A program made the position numbers and the translations under genes. The notes under the pieces were generated by a model. It had not been told where the DNA came from, ran no database searches, and was given only the letters and a program-made list of their open reading frames with translations. Of a stretch of 32,560 nt of DNA, positions 21,101-31,093 are shown piece after piece. The stretch is from Saccoglossus kowalevskii (lineage: Eukaryota > Hemichordata > Enteropneusta > Harrimaniidae), in NCBI RefSeq assembly GCF_000003605.2, contig NW_003128868.1, positions 71,147 to 103,706 on the forward strand, written 5' to 3'. The stretch's first letter is position 1, and the number at the start of each line of letters is the position of its first letter.

Positions 21101-23438
21101 GTCAGTGTGGGCCAATTCTTTTTACTTATTAGGCCTCTGCACAGCACCTTCTGTTGATAAATTGTTGAAACCTGCAATTTTTTTTATATTTGCCTTACTA
21201 CAGAGAAAAAATTTATAATAATGTGGTTATTATAAGGATACCGCAAAGCATGCACAAAGGCAGTACTGGATTGCATCAACCTCTGCTATGTGCCAGTCAA
21301 CACAATCACTATACTACCTTCACACAAACTTTGCGCTATTCTCATGATAACTTAATAATATATGTTATTATATTTAAATGTGTTGTTATATTTAAATGAA
21401 TCAACTATATTCTATATTTTTTCATTTCATAAAAGCTATAAAAACGTGCTATCTTTTTCAACTACAGGCATTGGATTTGGGTTTGCATATGGACCAAGTA
21501 TTGTGATAGTGGGACAGTACTTCCACAAACAACATGCATTGACCAACGGCATCGTCTACGCCGGTGTGGGTGTGGGTATAATGACGCTTCCACCTCTATA
21601 TCAGATATTAATAGATACGTATGGATGGAGAGGGGCAATGCTTGTAATGGCGGGAATTAATATGAATATCTGTGTATGCGGAATGTTAATGAGGCCGCCA
21701 CCGAAATATGATCCTGAGCCAAAAAACGTGAAATCAGGAAATGTTACAAAGTATCAACTTGTGGACTTATGTGAGAATGGCAGACTGCCAGCAGAAGGGA
21801 TGGAATCAGACTACAAACAATGCAGAGATGAACCTCAGTCCTCCGAATACCACATGGTAACGAGAGATATAAAATACGTGACAACGATAATCAGCGAACT
21901 GCTTGGATTGCACTTATTTAAAAATTCTTGGTTCAGAACTCTGTGCTTCACAGCTTTTCTAATCGGGGTTGGGGATCTCATTTCCATGGTCCATTACGTC
22001 TCTAAAGTGGTATCCGTCGGTATTGATAAACTACAAGCAGCTTTTCTTTTGACTATTATGGGACTTAGTACAATTGTTGTGAGGATTACACATGGCCGCT
22101 TTGTTGACTTGCGTCACTTTACTCCAATGTTCATTGCGGCATGTGCGTGGTTCACTGCCGGCGTGTCTGTTATATTTATAGTCATTGCCAATAGCAACTA
22201 TTTCGTGTATGCACTGATCGCAGCATTATACGGTGTTTGCAATGGTATTGGTCTACCTCTGCATGGAGCAGTCTGCATAAAGGAAACTGTTGGGACCCAT
22301 GATCTATCTAGTGCATTTGGATGGTATTTAGTTGGAAATGGTTTGGGCAATGGAATTGGACCTCCGCTAGCAGGTAAAAACTGTAACTACATTTTGTATT
22401 CAAACAGGTTTACTTCTTATTTCATGGATTGGGAATGCTCTCAAAATGAAAACAAATGATTCAATTACATTTTATGCACCAGTTAGACAGTTGAGGGCGC
22501 TGTTTTTGAAACCAAGATCAAATTTAGGTATCAGGAAGTTTTGTTTTCCGTCTTTCCAAGGGTGCTGGCTTTATGCGATTACATTTCTGATGACATATTT
22601 AAGTCATATGTATGTTTTAAAACTATTGACAGTATTTAAATGCTACTACAGTAGTTATTTTTAGATAATTGTAATGCGCCACCTAATTTTTTATGTATGT
22701 CGTCGGATATTGTATTTCCATTGTGCATGTCTTAATACACAGTATTTATTTCATTGGAGTCTTATTTGGAACTTGTTGACTCATCAAGAATATATAAAAG
22801 GCGACATCATTAATAATGAAAACTGCATGGGTGAATGGCTTTTACCCTATTTCCATTTTTGTGGGTTGGTTAGTGAGTGATTCAAGCCTACATTGACATT
22901 CAGTGACATAACTATATCACATTTGAGGTTAATGCAATTCTGTACCGCCTGAGTTCATACTTTATGGTGATAGAGTTTCTTGATTGTGGTTATAATTTAG
23001 TGAGTGATTTAAATCTATGTTAGCACTCTGTAACATGACTATTTCCATCAGAATAAAAATTATTGATGCATCCTATGTAAGCAAAGACAAGTATTTGAAT
23101 GTGATGTAAATATCCAAGCACATTTTCCAAATAAGGAAAATGTCCGCATGTTTTAAATGTGACCGTATTGTTTTTGTTGCAAAAAATTACAATACATGAC
23201 CATTTGTTTTACAGGTTTCATATACGACTCCACGTCTAACTACAACCTTTCATTTGTACTTGCTGGATGTACATTGATGGGCGCAGCACTTCTCATGTTT
23301 ATGCAAATAGCTAGCAAAAGATGTCAGTCCAGGAAAAGAACAAAGAAGGCTAAAAATAAACATGGTTCCCATGGAGATGAGACCAAAATAGAACATAAGC
23401 ATAAGTACAAGCATAAAAATTATGGAACAAAAGTTTGA
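18189..23438 (+). CDS. Monocarboxylate transporter-like protein 2 (SLC16/MCT family, four coding exons)
   Basis: Coding exons are 18189-18387, 20383-20526, 21468-22373 and 23215-23438, joined in phase 1, giving 490 residues. It is a 12-TM MFS carrier of the MCT family. Signatures are DGGWYGW at residues 8-14 (TM1), YFHKQHALTNG at 132-142 (TM5) and GPPLAG before the last intron. In TM8 the region reads TIVVRITHGRFVDLR: the Gly usually before the conserved Arg is Val, and an extra Arg follows HG, which may alter transport. The central cytoplasmic loop is longer than in transporter 1. The tail is strongly basic and His-rich (HKHKYKHKNYGTKV) and ends T-K-V, which fits a class I PDZ ligand. The start was chosen because MKLISKEDGGWYGW lines up with MKFVSKEDGGWYGW of transporter 3; an upstream in-frame ATG at 18093 would add residues of low complexity. 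A possible 5' UTR acceptor (AATAATTCAG) ends at about 18134. Confidence 0.93.
18388..20382. other. Transporter 2 intron 1
   Basis: A 1995-bp phase-1 intron, donor CCCAGGTAAAA and acceptor TTATTTTTTAG. A more GC-balanced block at about 19170-19480 contains CATGCTCATGGCATGGCCATG and GGTAGGGAGAACCCTATC and looks unlike the AT-rich flanks. It may be an old interspersed repeat, but I could not place it in a family and found no second copy in the window. Confidence 0.5.
20527..21213. other. First part of transporter 2 intron 2
   Basis: AT-rich intron sequence after donor GTAGGTAAGAC. Nothing recognisable apart from short homopolymer runs. It leads into the element at 21214-21362. Confidence 0.5.
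21214..21362. mobile_element. MITE-like element, copy A (GGTTATTATAAGGATACCG termini)
   Basis: The left end reads TAATAATGTGGTTATTATAA then GGATACCGC. The reverse complement of the right end reads TATTATTAAGTTATCATGAG then AATAGCGC, an imperfect terminal inverted repeat of about 28 bp. A second copy with the same left end and the following AA(G/A)(C/T)ATGCA segment is at 25833-25960. About 149 bp, non-coding, in transporter 2 intron 2. Confidence 0.65.
22374..23214. other. Transporter 2 intron 3
   Basis: An 841-bp phase-1 intron, donor GCAGGTAAAAAC and acceptor TTGTTTTACAG. GAGGGCGCTG at about 22493 and AATGCGCCACC at about 22674 could be the worn ends of a small element, but the inverted match is short. 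The open frames here (22446-22664, 22674-22880) have no family resemblance. Confidence 0.55.
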
Positions 23439-23865
23439 ATCTGTATTATTTACATTGTTTTCATGGAATCTAAACTTTTTATGCTAATAGGAGCTATTAC
23501 TAGTGCACCTGACTTTTGAAATATTAATTGGTTCACTGGTTTGGCAGCCGTATATTGGATTGAAATTAAACCAGAAGTGACTATTTGACTCTTTTCTGAG
23601 GAACTAGACTATCTGACTGTAACCTGTCATGCGTAGCAGCGGAGCTGAAAAACTGATCTGCACCAGGTCTCGCGCGCGGATTGCCCTGAGGGTGACCCCT
23701 CAGGAGAGGCTTTTTTTTCTATAGGGAATGCTACCCTATTTTCCCTAATAGTTCCTGTTCGGGGCTGTAATCTGTAATTAAGCCTAATGAGTAAGAAATG
23801 GAATTTATTATTTCCACAGACTTTCTGGTAGGTGATGTAGTAAACTCACGTGACCGTGAAATATT
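23439..23865. other. 3' flank of transporter 2 with a GC-rich patch
   Basis: No AATAAA occurs within 600 bases of the stop; the first is at 24069. At 23625-23710 there is a GC-rich patch with GTCTCGCGCGCGGATTGCCC and a hairpin (CCTGAGG at 23685-23691 pairing with CCTCAGG at 23698-23704). It does not fold as a tRNA by eye. It may be the end of an interspersed repeat. Confidence 0.4.
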
Positions 23866-24056
23866 GACTGGGTGTAATTTTGAGCAGATTTGACATTGCA
23901 AGTATATATATACTTGGTTTTGATTTCACTAATTTGTGAAAGTAACATTACGATTCTATTGTTAAATTTTTAATATTAGCTTTGTTTCCATTTAATGCAT
24001 TCAGTTTATTACAACCATTTTTATCTGTTTGCCTAAATTCATTTTTTTCCCTAAAA
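23866..24056. mobile_element. Probable third relative of the 15954-16150 element
   Basis: It shares GAGCAGATTTGACATT and TTGGTTTTGATTTCACTAAT with the copy at 17090-17275 in the same order. The termini are not clear. Non-coding and decayed. Confidence 0.35.
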
Positions 24057-24229
24057 GTATAGCACTATAATAAAATACGAGATCACTTAATTTAGTTCCT
24101 TTCGGTTCAACCTGAGAGATCAGTCTGCTTAAATGTGTACTAAGCTGCTTTGGTACGAGTTTTTTGATGACACAGAGTCCAGAAGGAAGAACTAAAGTTG
24201 GTACTCAATAGCACTTACTAGTACATGTA

Positions 24230-24905
24230 AGGCAGTGAATGTGAAAATTAACTACTTATGCAAATTAGGTGATTAATATGCACAATATTTATCCCAAAAC
24301 AATTGATCTCTGATAGTCCTTGAGTATCTATGTACCATGTTTCATTGAAATGTAATGCTTACTACTTGAAATATCAAAAGCTAATTTTATTATAATTAAA
24401 ATTAATTTATTATGCAAATTAGGTAATTAATATGTACTGATATTACCCAAAAAACTACTAGGTCTGTGCAGTGTCCTATGACATCTAGGTACCAAGTTTT
24501 ATGGAAATATGATGATTAGTAGTTGAGATATCAGTGGAATTAAAAGCTGAAAATTTACTAATCATTATGCAAATTAGGTAATTAATATGCACACATTTTC
24601 ACCCAAAACTAATCAAAGCTGGCATTAGTTTAGAGCATCTATGAACCAAGTTTCATCAAAATCCAATGAGTGGTTCTTTAGATATCAGTGGAACAGTCAT
24701 GGAACAGCTAAAAATGAGCTAATTATCATGCAAATTAGGTAATTAATATGCATGGATTTCTACCAAAACCTAATCAAATCTGCTCTTGGCCAAGAGCATC
24801 TATGCACCAAGTTTCATCAAAAAACAATGTATGGTTCTTGAGATATCAGTGGAACAGACGGACACACACACACACCGCACACACACACACACACACACAC
24901 CCAGA
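24230..24905. repeat. Array of about four 155-bp units of the AATTAGGTAATTAATATGCA family, ending in a CA tract
   Basis: ATGCAAATTAGGTAATTAAT-like cores begin at 24258, 24412, 24567 and 24728, spaced 154-161 bases. Each unit continues with TACCAAGTTTCAT, a T(G)AAATG.GATG segment and GAGATATCAGTGGAA. The array ends with GTGGAACAGACGGACA and then a CA microsatellite (about 24858-24901). Single and degenerate copies occur at 3420-3585 and 5640-6310, and the first of these also ends in a CA tract. The shared end next to a simple repeat is a hallmark of a mobile element family that carries or seeds a microsatellite. Confidence 0.82.
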
Positions 24906-25832
24906 CAGGGTAACTGCAAAGACTCCCATTGTGTGCTTCACACACAGGAGTCAAAAATTAGATATACCAAATATTGTTAACACTGACGGCAGACATGGTA
25001 GCCACTTCAATATCATTATGGGCAAGCTAAAAATGTAGAAAAACAGTATCATACAACAAATCAATACTTAATCACCAGAATAGTTTTAATCGCTGTAAGG
25101 TATTTGTGTACACTTGGTGGCATTCATCACAAATGCATGTCATAGTGTACTGACACATAGTACAAAGTACATTCACAGCTATATTGCCAGTGTTTCAATT
25201 ATTGAAACGCAAATTTAGTTAACAAGGTAGGGATATTTTGTGAATGCTTCAATTGAGTTATGACTATATTTATGATGCATTTGGTTTGTTTATAATTGGA
25301 GGCTTTGTAAACATAGTGGGCCTCAAGCCAACTTGACACCAGTGAGTTGTCAAAAATAAGCTAGTTTACATTCTGCTGAAGGTTAAGGTGTACATTTCTG
25401 GATACCTAATTTCTGCTCTGCTATTATACACACGCATATGCAGACTTCACTTCACCACGTATGGGTAATTAATTGTGATGTGATGTGATGCTGAATTTAC
25501 ATAAAAAGAAGAAGTATATGTTTATACTGGCTAATTATATAGAATGAGATTATTACTTGATGTCAAATGTTCGCAGAGTCGGTAAATATTATTATTATAC
25601 ATCTGTCACCGCAACGCCATAAGTTACAGCGTGTCGTAATTTAGCGGTATTTTACGGGGTATTTTCATCCAACCATATAAGGAAACGTGAATTCCAAATA
25701 CGGAACAAATAAGTGCGTAAGCGTCCTCTAATAGCAAAAATAACACAGATACCCTCAGGGTTTGACCAGAACCCATACAAAGAAGTTCGCTCAATCTGTT
25801 CTAAACTTTTGTATTTCGGCATTCCCATGATG
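24906..25832. other. Intergenic DNA upstream of transporter 3
   Basis: No exon-like content. A GTGATGTGATGTGATG run sits at about 25477. The patch at 25605-25660 (CACCGCAACGCCATAAGTTA, CGTGTCGTAATTTAGCGG) is richer in CpG than its surroundings. Confidence 0.45.
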
Positions 25833-25960
25833 TATAATAATAAGGTTATTACAAGGATACCGAAAAGTATGCATGAAGAGCAGAAGTATCGATCGATGCA
25901 CAGCAGCAGTCAAGGCGAGAAGATACAGTCTGAGTATCCTCATAACAGCCTCATATTACG
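25833..25960. mobile_element. MITE-like element, copy B (GGTTATTACAAGGATACCG termini)
   Basis: The left end TAATAATAAGGTTATTACAA then GGATACCG matches the left end of copy A at 21214. The right end, read on the other strand, is TAATATGAGGCTGTTATGAG then GATACTC, so it has an imperfect terminal inverted repeat. About 128 bp, non-coding, roughly 370 bases upstream of the transporter 3 start codon. Confidence 0.65.
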
Positions 25961-26326
25961 ACATTGGTATTACAAGTATAGTTATATAAAAACTTTTAAC
26001 AGGACATAATTAAAAAACAAAATGGCACCAGTCGTCCATCATTGTTTCAACTTGTACCTGTATTAAACCTACTATACATGATCATGATACAAAGTTTGAA
26101 AGAAATCGTTCTGTTTATCTCTGAGAAGCGGTCGTGGACATTTTTTAGTATTTTTGCAGACCAGAATGGCTGCCAGTCATTTTACATTATTGTTTTTCTG
26201 GATTTCATCCCCCCTAATTCAAATGATCCACCTCGATCCATATATTAGTTTAACAACGATTATCAATAGTAATTTTTACTTGTACACATACCAACAATTA
26301 CCAATCCACAAAGATTTGAGGCACAG

Positions 26327-29300
26327 ATGAAGTTTGTTAGCAAAGAAGATGGAGGATGGTATGGTTGGATTATTGTTCTAGCATGTCACTGCGTAGATGT
26401 CTTGATGCTTGGACTGCTAGCAGGTATGGGAGTATTCATGGTTGAATTCATGGAATACTTTGGAGAAGGAGCCGGAAGGACTGCACTCATCCAATCAATA
26501 TTAATTGGCTGTATGACATTTCCTGGTAAGAAATACTTACAGTCCATTTTGTTTCAGAAAATCTGTTGGTGTTTGTAAATATGAAATTTGTTTTTATGGT
26601 CGTAAGTGATTCAACTAAGTAGTATCAAAAATATCATATAAATCCTATATATTATTAAAAGTATACTTTTTGATAAAAAAACATGAACTAGAAGAAAAAT
26701 ATAACAAAGCTCATTTTCTAAAATTGACTAATCATTTTGCAATAAAATTTATACTTTGGTGTGTTTTTTCAGCCTCTTTGATCAGCAGCTTGAATAATAA
26801 ATCTGGCACCAGACCATTGGTGATTATTGGTGGAGTAATATCCAGTGGTGGTCTAATATTGAGTTCATTTGCCAACAGTATTAATGTGTTACTTCTTAAT
26901 TGCAGTGTTTTAGTAGGTGAGTAATTCAGTCAGCTGTAGCTACGATAAGTGAAAAATTTGAGTGCCAGTTAAAATTGTGATCTATTTTACTGAGTGTAAG
27001 CACAAGGCATTGTGGGATACAAAATTCTCATTGTAAATGACAAAACCCCTTGAATCAGATTCTGAAACAGATGCATGTGCAAAAGTGTATATATGTAGGG
27101 TTTGAACATAATCAGTATAGCCATGTGCATCATGGCTCCAAAAACAGCATTCGTAAAAACAGTCTGAAATTTTGAATAAAATCTGGGGAAAAAATAATGT
27201 GCATTAAGGACCCATTATGTTGAATGGGCATATCAAGTTTAAAGGAAATATTTTTCAAAGAAGCTTGATTTGGATTTTCAGCACTCAAAAGGCCACTACT
27301 CACTATTCACTGGGAGCTACAATTCAAAATTCAAAAAGTAAATCAACATAAAATGAACAATCAGATAGTGATCTATCCAAGTGTATGAACATATCGGTAC
27401 ACAATATCTATATTGGAAATCAGGGCTGTTGCTTTCAACAAGAATTCAAATTCAAAGAAATTTTAGACAGAAGTCCTGTTTGTTATGGAGGCATGCCATT
27501 TATTAAAACATAGTTATTAAAATGAACATTATAAATGGTAGCAACAAATGATTTTAGTGCAGGGCAAAACCGGATGCTCTTTAGCCTTTTCACCACTTTT
27601 CTGCCGTTTTTCTTATTTTTTTTTTTTTTTTAATATTTTTTTGTCACTGTTGTCTCTCCTGACTTTTTTTTTCTGTATGTGCAAATTGCAAGTGCCAGTG
27701 ACGACACATAGTGCATTTTACCACAGAAGTCATATTCATGTTTGGGACTACATGACAGGGCTGTGTGGTCATCTTTCTGTCAAATGGCAATTTGTAATGC
27801 GCTATCCTGGTGTCTACCAGGCCCAGTCGAACACAAGCACCTGCGTACCTTAACAAAGGTTTCCCCAAAGTCACATTCGTTAGTGAATGAATCTCGGCCA
27901 GTGGGATTGGCCAACCCATTGAGTCTGTGGCACACTCACCCAGGGTAGGGGTCGACCCTTTGATGTTCAGCCTAAGGTGGGATTTGAGTCATCATGAGTC
28001 TGATGCAACAACCACTATGCTACCAGTGATATTTTTTAATATTTCTGGAAGTGAACCCTAAATTTGGAGTCCACAGGCAAAATTTTCAGTTTTACTCAAA
28101 AGGATTTGGCTATTTTTGTTCCAATATTCTGAAGGAAATTGTAGAATATAAACAGGACTATTTTGTGATTGTGTGATGAAAAGAGAACACTGGTGGTGTT
28201 AAGGTTAGAGTAGCCAAACAGCAATGAGGTAGTGAGTAAAAAATAGAAATCACAAATTAAGAGCAGTCTTTATATATACCTGAATTAATAGATGGAAATA
28301 TCTCTGCTGTCCGACAAAAAAACTGTTGAAAAAAATAATGTACACCTCAAATTCTAATGCAATCAGGTTGGTAGTGTTCAATATAGCTTGTTTTCACCAA
28401 AAATTCCAAAACAAATTTTCAACAAATATGACAGAGGTCCACCCAAGGTACCTGTATACCAAGTATCAAAGCAATTGAGTCGAAAGTGCAATTGTTGACA
28501 GACGATGGATGGAACAAGACGGGCAATCACCTATATGAACAGCTCTGCTCTGTCATCTACAATGAGAGGGCAGCTAAATAGACATTTTGATTGGTCTGAC
28601 TGTCAGGTCTTAGGGTTTGGGAGCCAATCATGTACAATTGTGTATTAAAGTAGGGTCACATTCGAAAAAGGGGACATGCCACAGTTGAAAAATGTACATT
28701 CAGGCCTATTATTTGCCTCGTTACAAATATCCTGTTGCTATTTATTTATTTTCATATTGATAATAATTTATTTACTATGAAATAGAAGTGGCAATGTTTC
28801 ACGCAGAAGTTGATTCACAAACATTGTTGTTCGAAACAAGCATATCTTTTGTGATCAGCAAGAATATTTTTTTTTTTTAATTTTCTGGTCTCGCTTGTTA
28901 AATGTGCAATTCAAAGATGTTGTATTTTACAGAAATTAGTAATGCTTAATATACAATAGGTTAATAATATTTTGTACATTTACAGGTTTTTTATTTTTCC
29001 CAATGGTATTTTTTTGGTGAATTTTCATTTTTTTAGTAACTCTTTTCATTCAGGGGATGTTTATTTTTATCTGTAGGAATTGGATATGGATTGATTTATG
29101 GGCCAAGTATTATTCTGGTAGGACGTTATTTCCATAAACGTCACGCCCTAGCTAATGGAATTGCACAATCAGGTGTTGCCGTCGGTGTAATGACATTCCC
29201 ACTTCTGTATCAGATATTAATTGATAAGTATGGATGGAGAGGGGCTATGCTTGTAATGGCGGGAATTAACATGAATTTGGTTGTATGTGGAATGTTAATG

Positions 29301-30769
29301 AGGTCACCACTAAAATATTATCCTGAACCAATAGATGAGACACTAGTGAACATTACGCAACAATACAGTACAGTGGATCCTGGAAAAATTAGTTTCGAGA
29401 CTGTGGAAACATTTAAGAATAATGAATTGGAGGAAACAAACAACATACAAAACTTGGATGTCAGTCAAGCCACTGCAGAGTGTTGTGAAACTGCCCAGAA
29501 TACCATGGTCTCATTAAACGTGGAAAGGTTAAATAAATTTGAAATTACGCTTAGCAAAATTATGGGATTACATTTGTTTAAAAAATCATGGTTCCATGTT
29601 CTATGTATTTCAGGCTTTCTGGCTGGGATAGGTCATAATACAACCATGTTTCATTTTGTAGCCAAAGCGGTATCTGTTGGAACAGCAAAAATGGATTCTG
29701 CAATTCTAATGACAATCATGGGAGTGTGCTCATTAATTGGAAGAGCAACACATGGTTTGTTTGTTGATACTGGGTTATTTTCTCCAATGTTCATCACATC
29801 ATGTGCCTGGCTTTTGGCAGGAGTATCACTAATGTTTATACTTGTTGCCAATAGCAACTACTTAGTACTGGCCTTCATAGCTGCCATTTATGGTATATCC
29901 AGTGGTACAGCAATTCCCCTTCATGGTGCAGTTTGTATGAAAGCATGTTTTGGTAAAGAAGATCTGTCAAGCGCATTTGGCTGGTTTCTGACTTGTAGCA
30001 GCATTGGTAATATATTTGGACCACCTACAGCAGGTAAATAATATAAATTTGTGAAACATACAGACACCAGGTTAGTTTTAATTCCATGTTGAGTTCTAAT
30101 CCTTGTAGATATACTTGTTGAATGCAGCAATATACAATATTTAGATTGATATTTGCCAAGAAGAAACAAGTTAAATATTTTTTGGTTTGTAATAACAATA
30201 TGCTAATATTATTATTAGTATTATGCATGTAATGTTCACATATAACAGAACTTAAATTGTAGTACCAGATTTAGATTTTAAAATTGTATTATTTCATTAT
30301 TATTTTATTATATTATTTCAGAATTAAAATATATTTTTAGTTAGCAATTGCAAATGAGATGATGGATGTATTTGAAAGATGGTGGTTGTAGCGCTGCGCT
30401 GTGTTCGACATGGGACACATATTGATATATACAATGCGTGTAAAATACAATGTTCGTTAGTACATGAAATTTAAACATGTGCTCCTTGAAAACCACCATC
30501 CTTTAAAGAAGGTTATTTGCCTCATTGATCCTTTCTGTATGTTTTTTATTGTAGGATTGATATATGACATCACCTCCAACTACAATCTCTCATTTGTATT
30601 GGCTAGCAGCACTCTATTGCTTCTGAGTCTACTCATCTTTATGCAAATTAGCTACAAAAGATGTCAATCTGGATGGAAGTTCAAGAAAGAACTTGTTGAT
30701 AAACCAGGCTGCCATGGCAACAATGATAACTCAACATCACACTCACTTCTCCCTACAGAACATGGATAG
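26327..30769 (+). CDS. Monocarboxylate transporter-like protein 3 (SLC16/MCT family, four coding exons)
   Basis: Coding exons are 26327-26525, 26773-26916, 29077-30033 and 30555-30769, phase-1 introns, 504 residues. It is a 12-TM MFS carrier with the MCT signatures DGGWYGW at residues 8-14, YFHKRHALANG at 132-142, a TM8 Arg in SLIGRATHG (the normal Gly-Arg form, unlike transporter 2) and GPPTAG before the last intron. Exon 3 is the longest of the three genes because the cytoplasmic loop between TM6 and TM7 is expanded by an acidic, Asn/Thr-rich segment. The tail KELVDKPGCHGNN...LLPTEHG is unlike either paralogue. Exon 2 is about 90% identical in DNA to exon 2 of transporter 2, including a run of about 55 identical bases, while the first part of exon 3 is clearly less alike. 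Intron 1 is only 247 bp. Substrate cannot be told from sequence. Confidence 0.94.
26917..27615. other. First part of transporter 3 intron 2
   Basis: AT-rich intron sequence after donor GTAGGTGAGTAATTC. No repeat unit or reading frame of interest was seen before the T-rich tract at about 27616-27631. Confidence 0.5.
27664..28025 (-). mobile_element. Likely tRNA-derived SINE (minus strand)
   Basis: Read on the minus strand from about 28025, it opens with GGTAGCATAGTGGTTGTTGC, whose TAGCATAGTGG fits the RNA polymerase III A box. About 30 bases later comes GACTCAAATCCCACC, close to a B box (GGTTCAAATCC) with two mismatches. The body of about 300 bases is more GC-balanced than its surroundings and ends in an A-run (T-run on the plus strand at 27664-27672). 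A second, longer T-run lies at 27616-27631. The target duplication is unclear. It lies antisense in transporter 3 intron 2. The small frames through it are not genes. Confidence 0.6.
28010..28203. mobile_element. Second copy of the 17816-18040 element, inverted
   Basis: The reverse complement of this stretch shares CACAAAATAGTCCTGTTTAT, CCTTCAGAATATTGGAAC and AAAAATAGCC with the element at 17816-18040, in the same order. Its right end CTGGTGGTGTTAAGG (28189-28203) corresponds to the terminal inverted repeat. The left end is blurred where the SINE begins, so the SINE may have inserted into or beside it. Confidence 0.6.
28290..28575. repeat. Probable interspersed repeat with an ACAGACGATGG..ACGGGCAATCACC end
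   Basis: GAGGTCCACCCAAGGTACCT, TATACCAAGTATCAAAGC, then ACAGACGATGGATGG, then GACGGGCAATCACCTATATG followed by a CTCTGCTCTG segment. A run of short words on this pattern is, from memory, common in interspersed repeats of marine invertebrates. No second copy exists in the window, so the extent is a guess. Confidence 0.4.
28576..29076. other. End of transporter 3 intron 2
   Basis: AT-rich intron sequence with T-runs at about 28868-28878, ending at the acceptor TTATCTGTAG (29076). An alternative AG at about 29054 would not keep the phase shared with the paralogues. Confidence 0.55.
30371..30506. mobile_element. Single diverged copy of the 132-bp inverted-repeat element
   Basis: The left end reads TTGAAAGATGGTGGTTGTAG. 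The reverse complement of the right end reads TTAAAGGATGGTGGTTTTCA. The interior has GTAAAATACA then ACATGAAATTTAAACATG, in the same places as GTAAAATACACTGTTTACAT and GAAATTCGAACATG of the array at 10321-10845. Total about 136 bp. It lies in transporter 3 intron 3, 48 bases before the acceptor. Confidence 0.75.
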
Positions 30770-30936
30770 TACTGTGCTGACTGACTAAAATTGCTTGTGC
30801 AGTACTTTGTAAACTAATTGCTGAGCTGACTGACAGTGCTGTGCTGACATATACTGTGCACATGTATATTTTTATTAAAATATACATGTAACAACCCTCG
30901 AACGGGATGAAAATGGTTATATGTACAATTGAGATG

Positions 30937-30942
30937 AATAAA
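30937..30942 (+). promoter_or_regulatory. Candidate polyadenylation signal for transporter 3
   Basis: AATAAA lies about 170 bases after the stop. A second copy is at about 30955. Either could serve. Confidence 0.5.
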
Positions 30943-31093
30943 AAAATACACAAAATAAAGTTTAAAACGATAATAAAATATGTATGTGTTGCGTTGCATA
31001 CATGCTGATATGAGCTGCACAAGCAGTATTGACATCTCATTGCTGCGCATAAGGAATTCTAATTTATTTTTAATTGAAAAGAATTTACAATTA

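Noticed and set aside
23625-23710. GC-rich patch considered as a tRNA or structured RNA
   Set aside because: It has one 7-bp hairpin but no cloverleaf, A box or B box.
24748-25038. 96-codon plus-strand frame with a THTH run
   Set aside because: It is the CA microsatellite and the repeat array translated; not a gene.
27548-27948. Overlapping 68 to 101-codon frames on both strands
   Set aside because: They fall in the SINE-like element and T-rich tracts, with no protein family resemblance.
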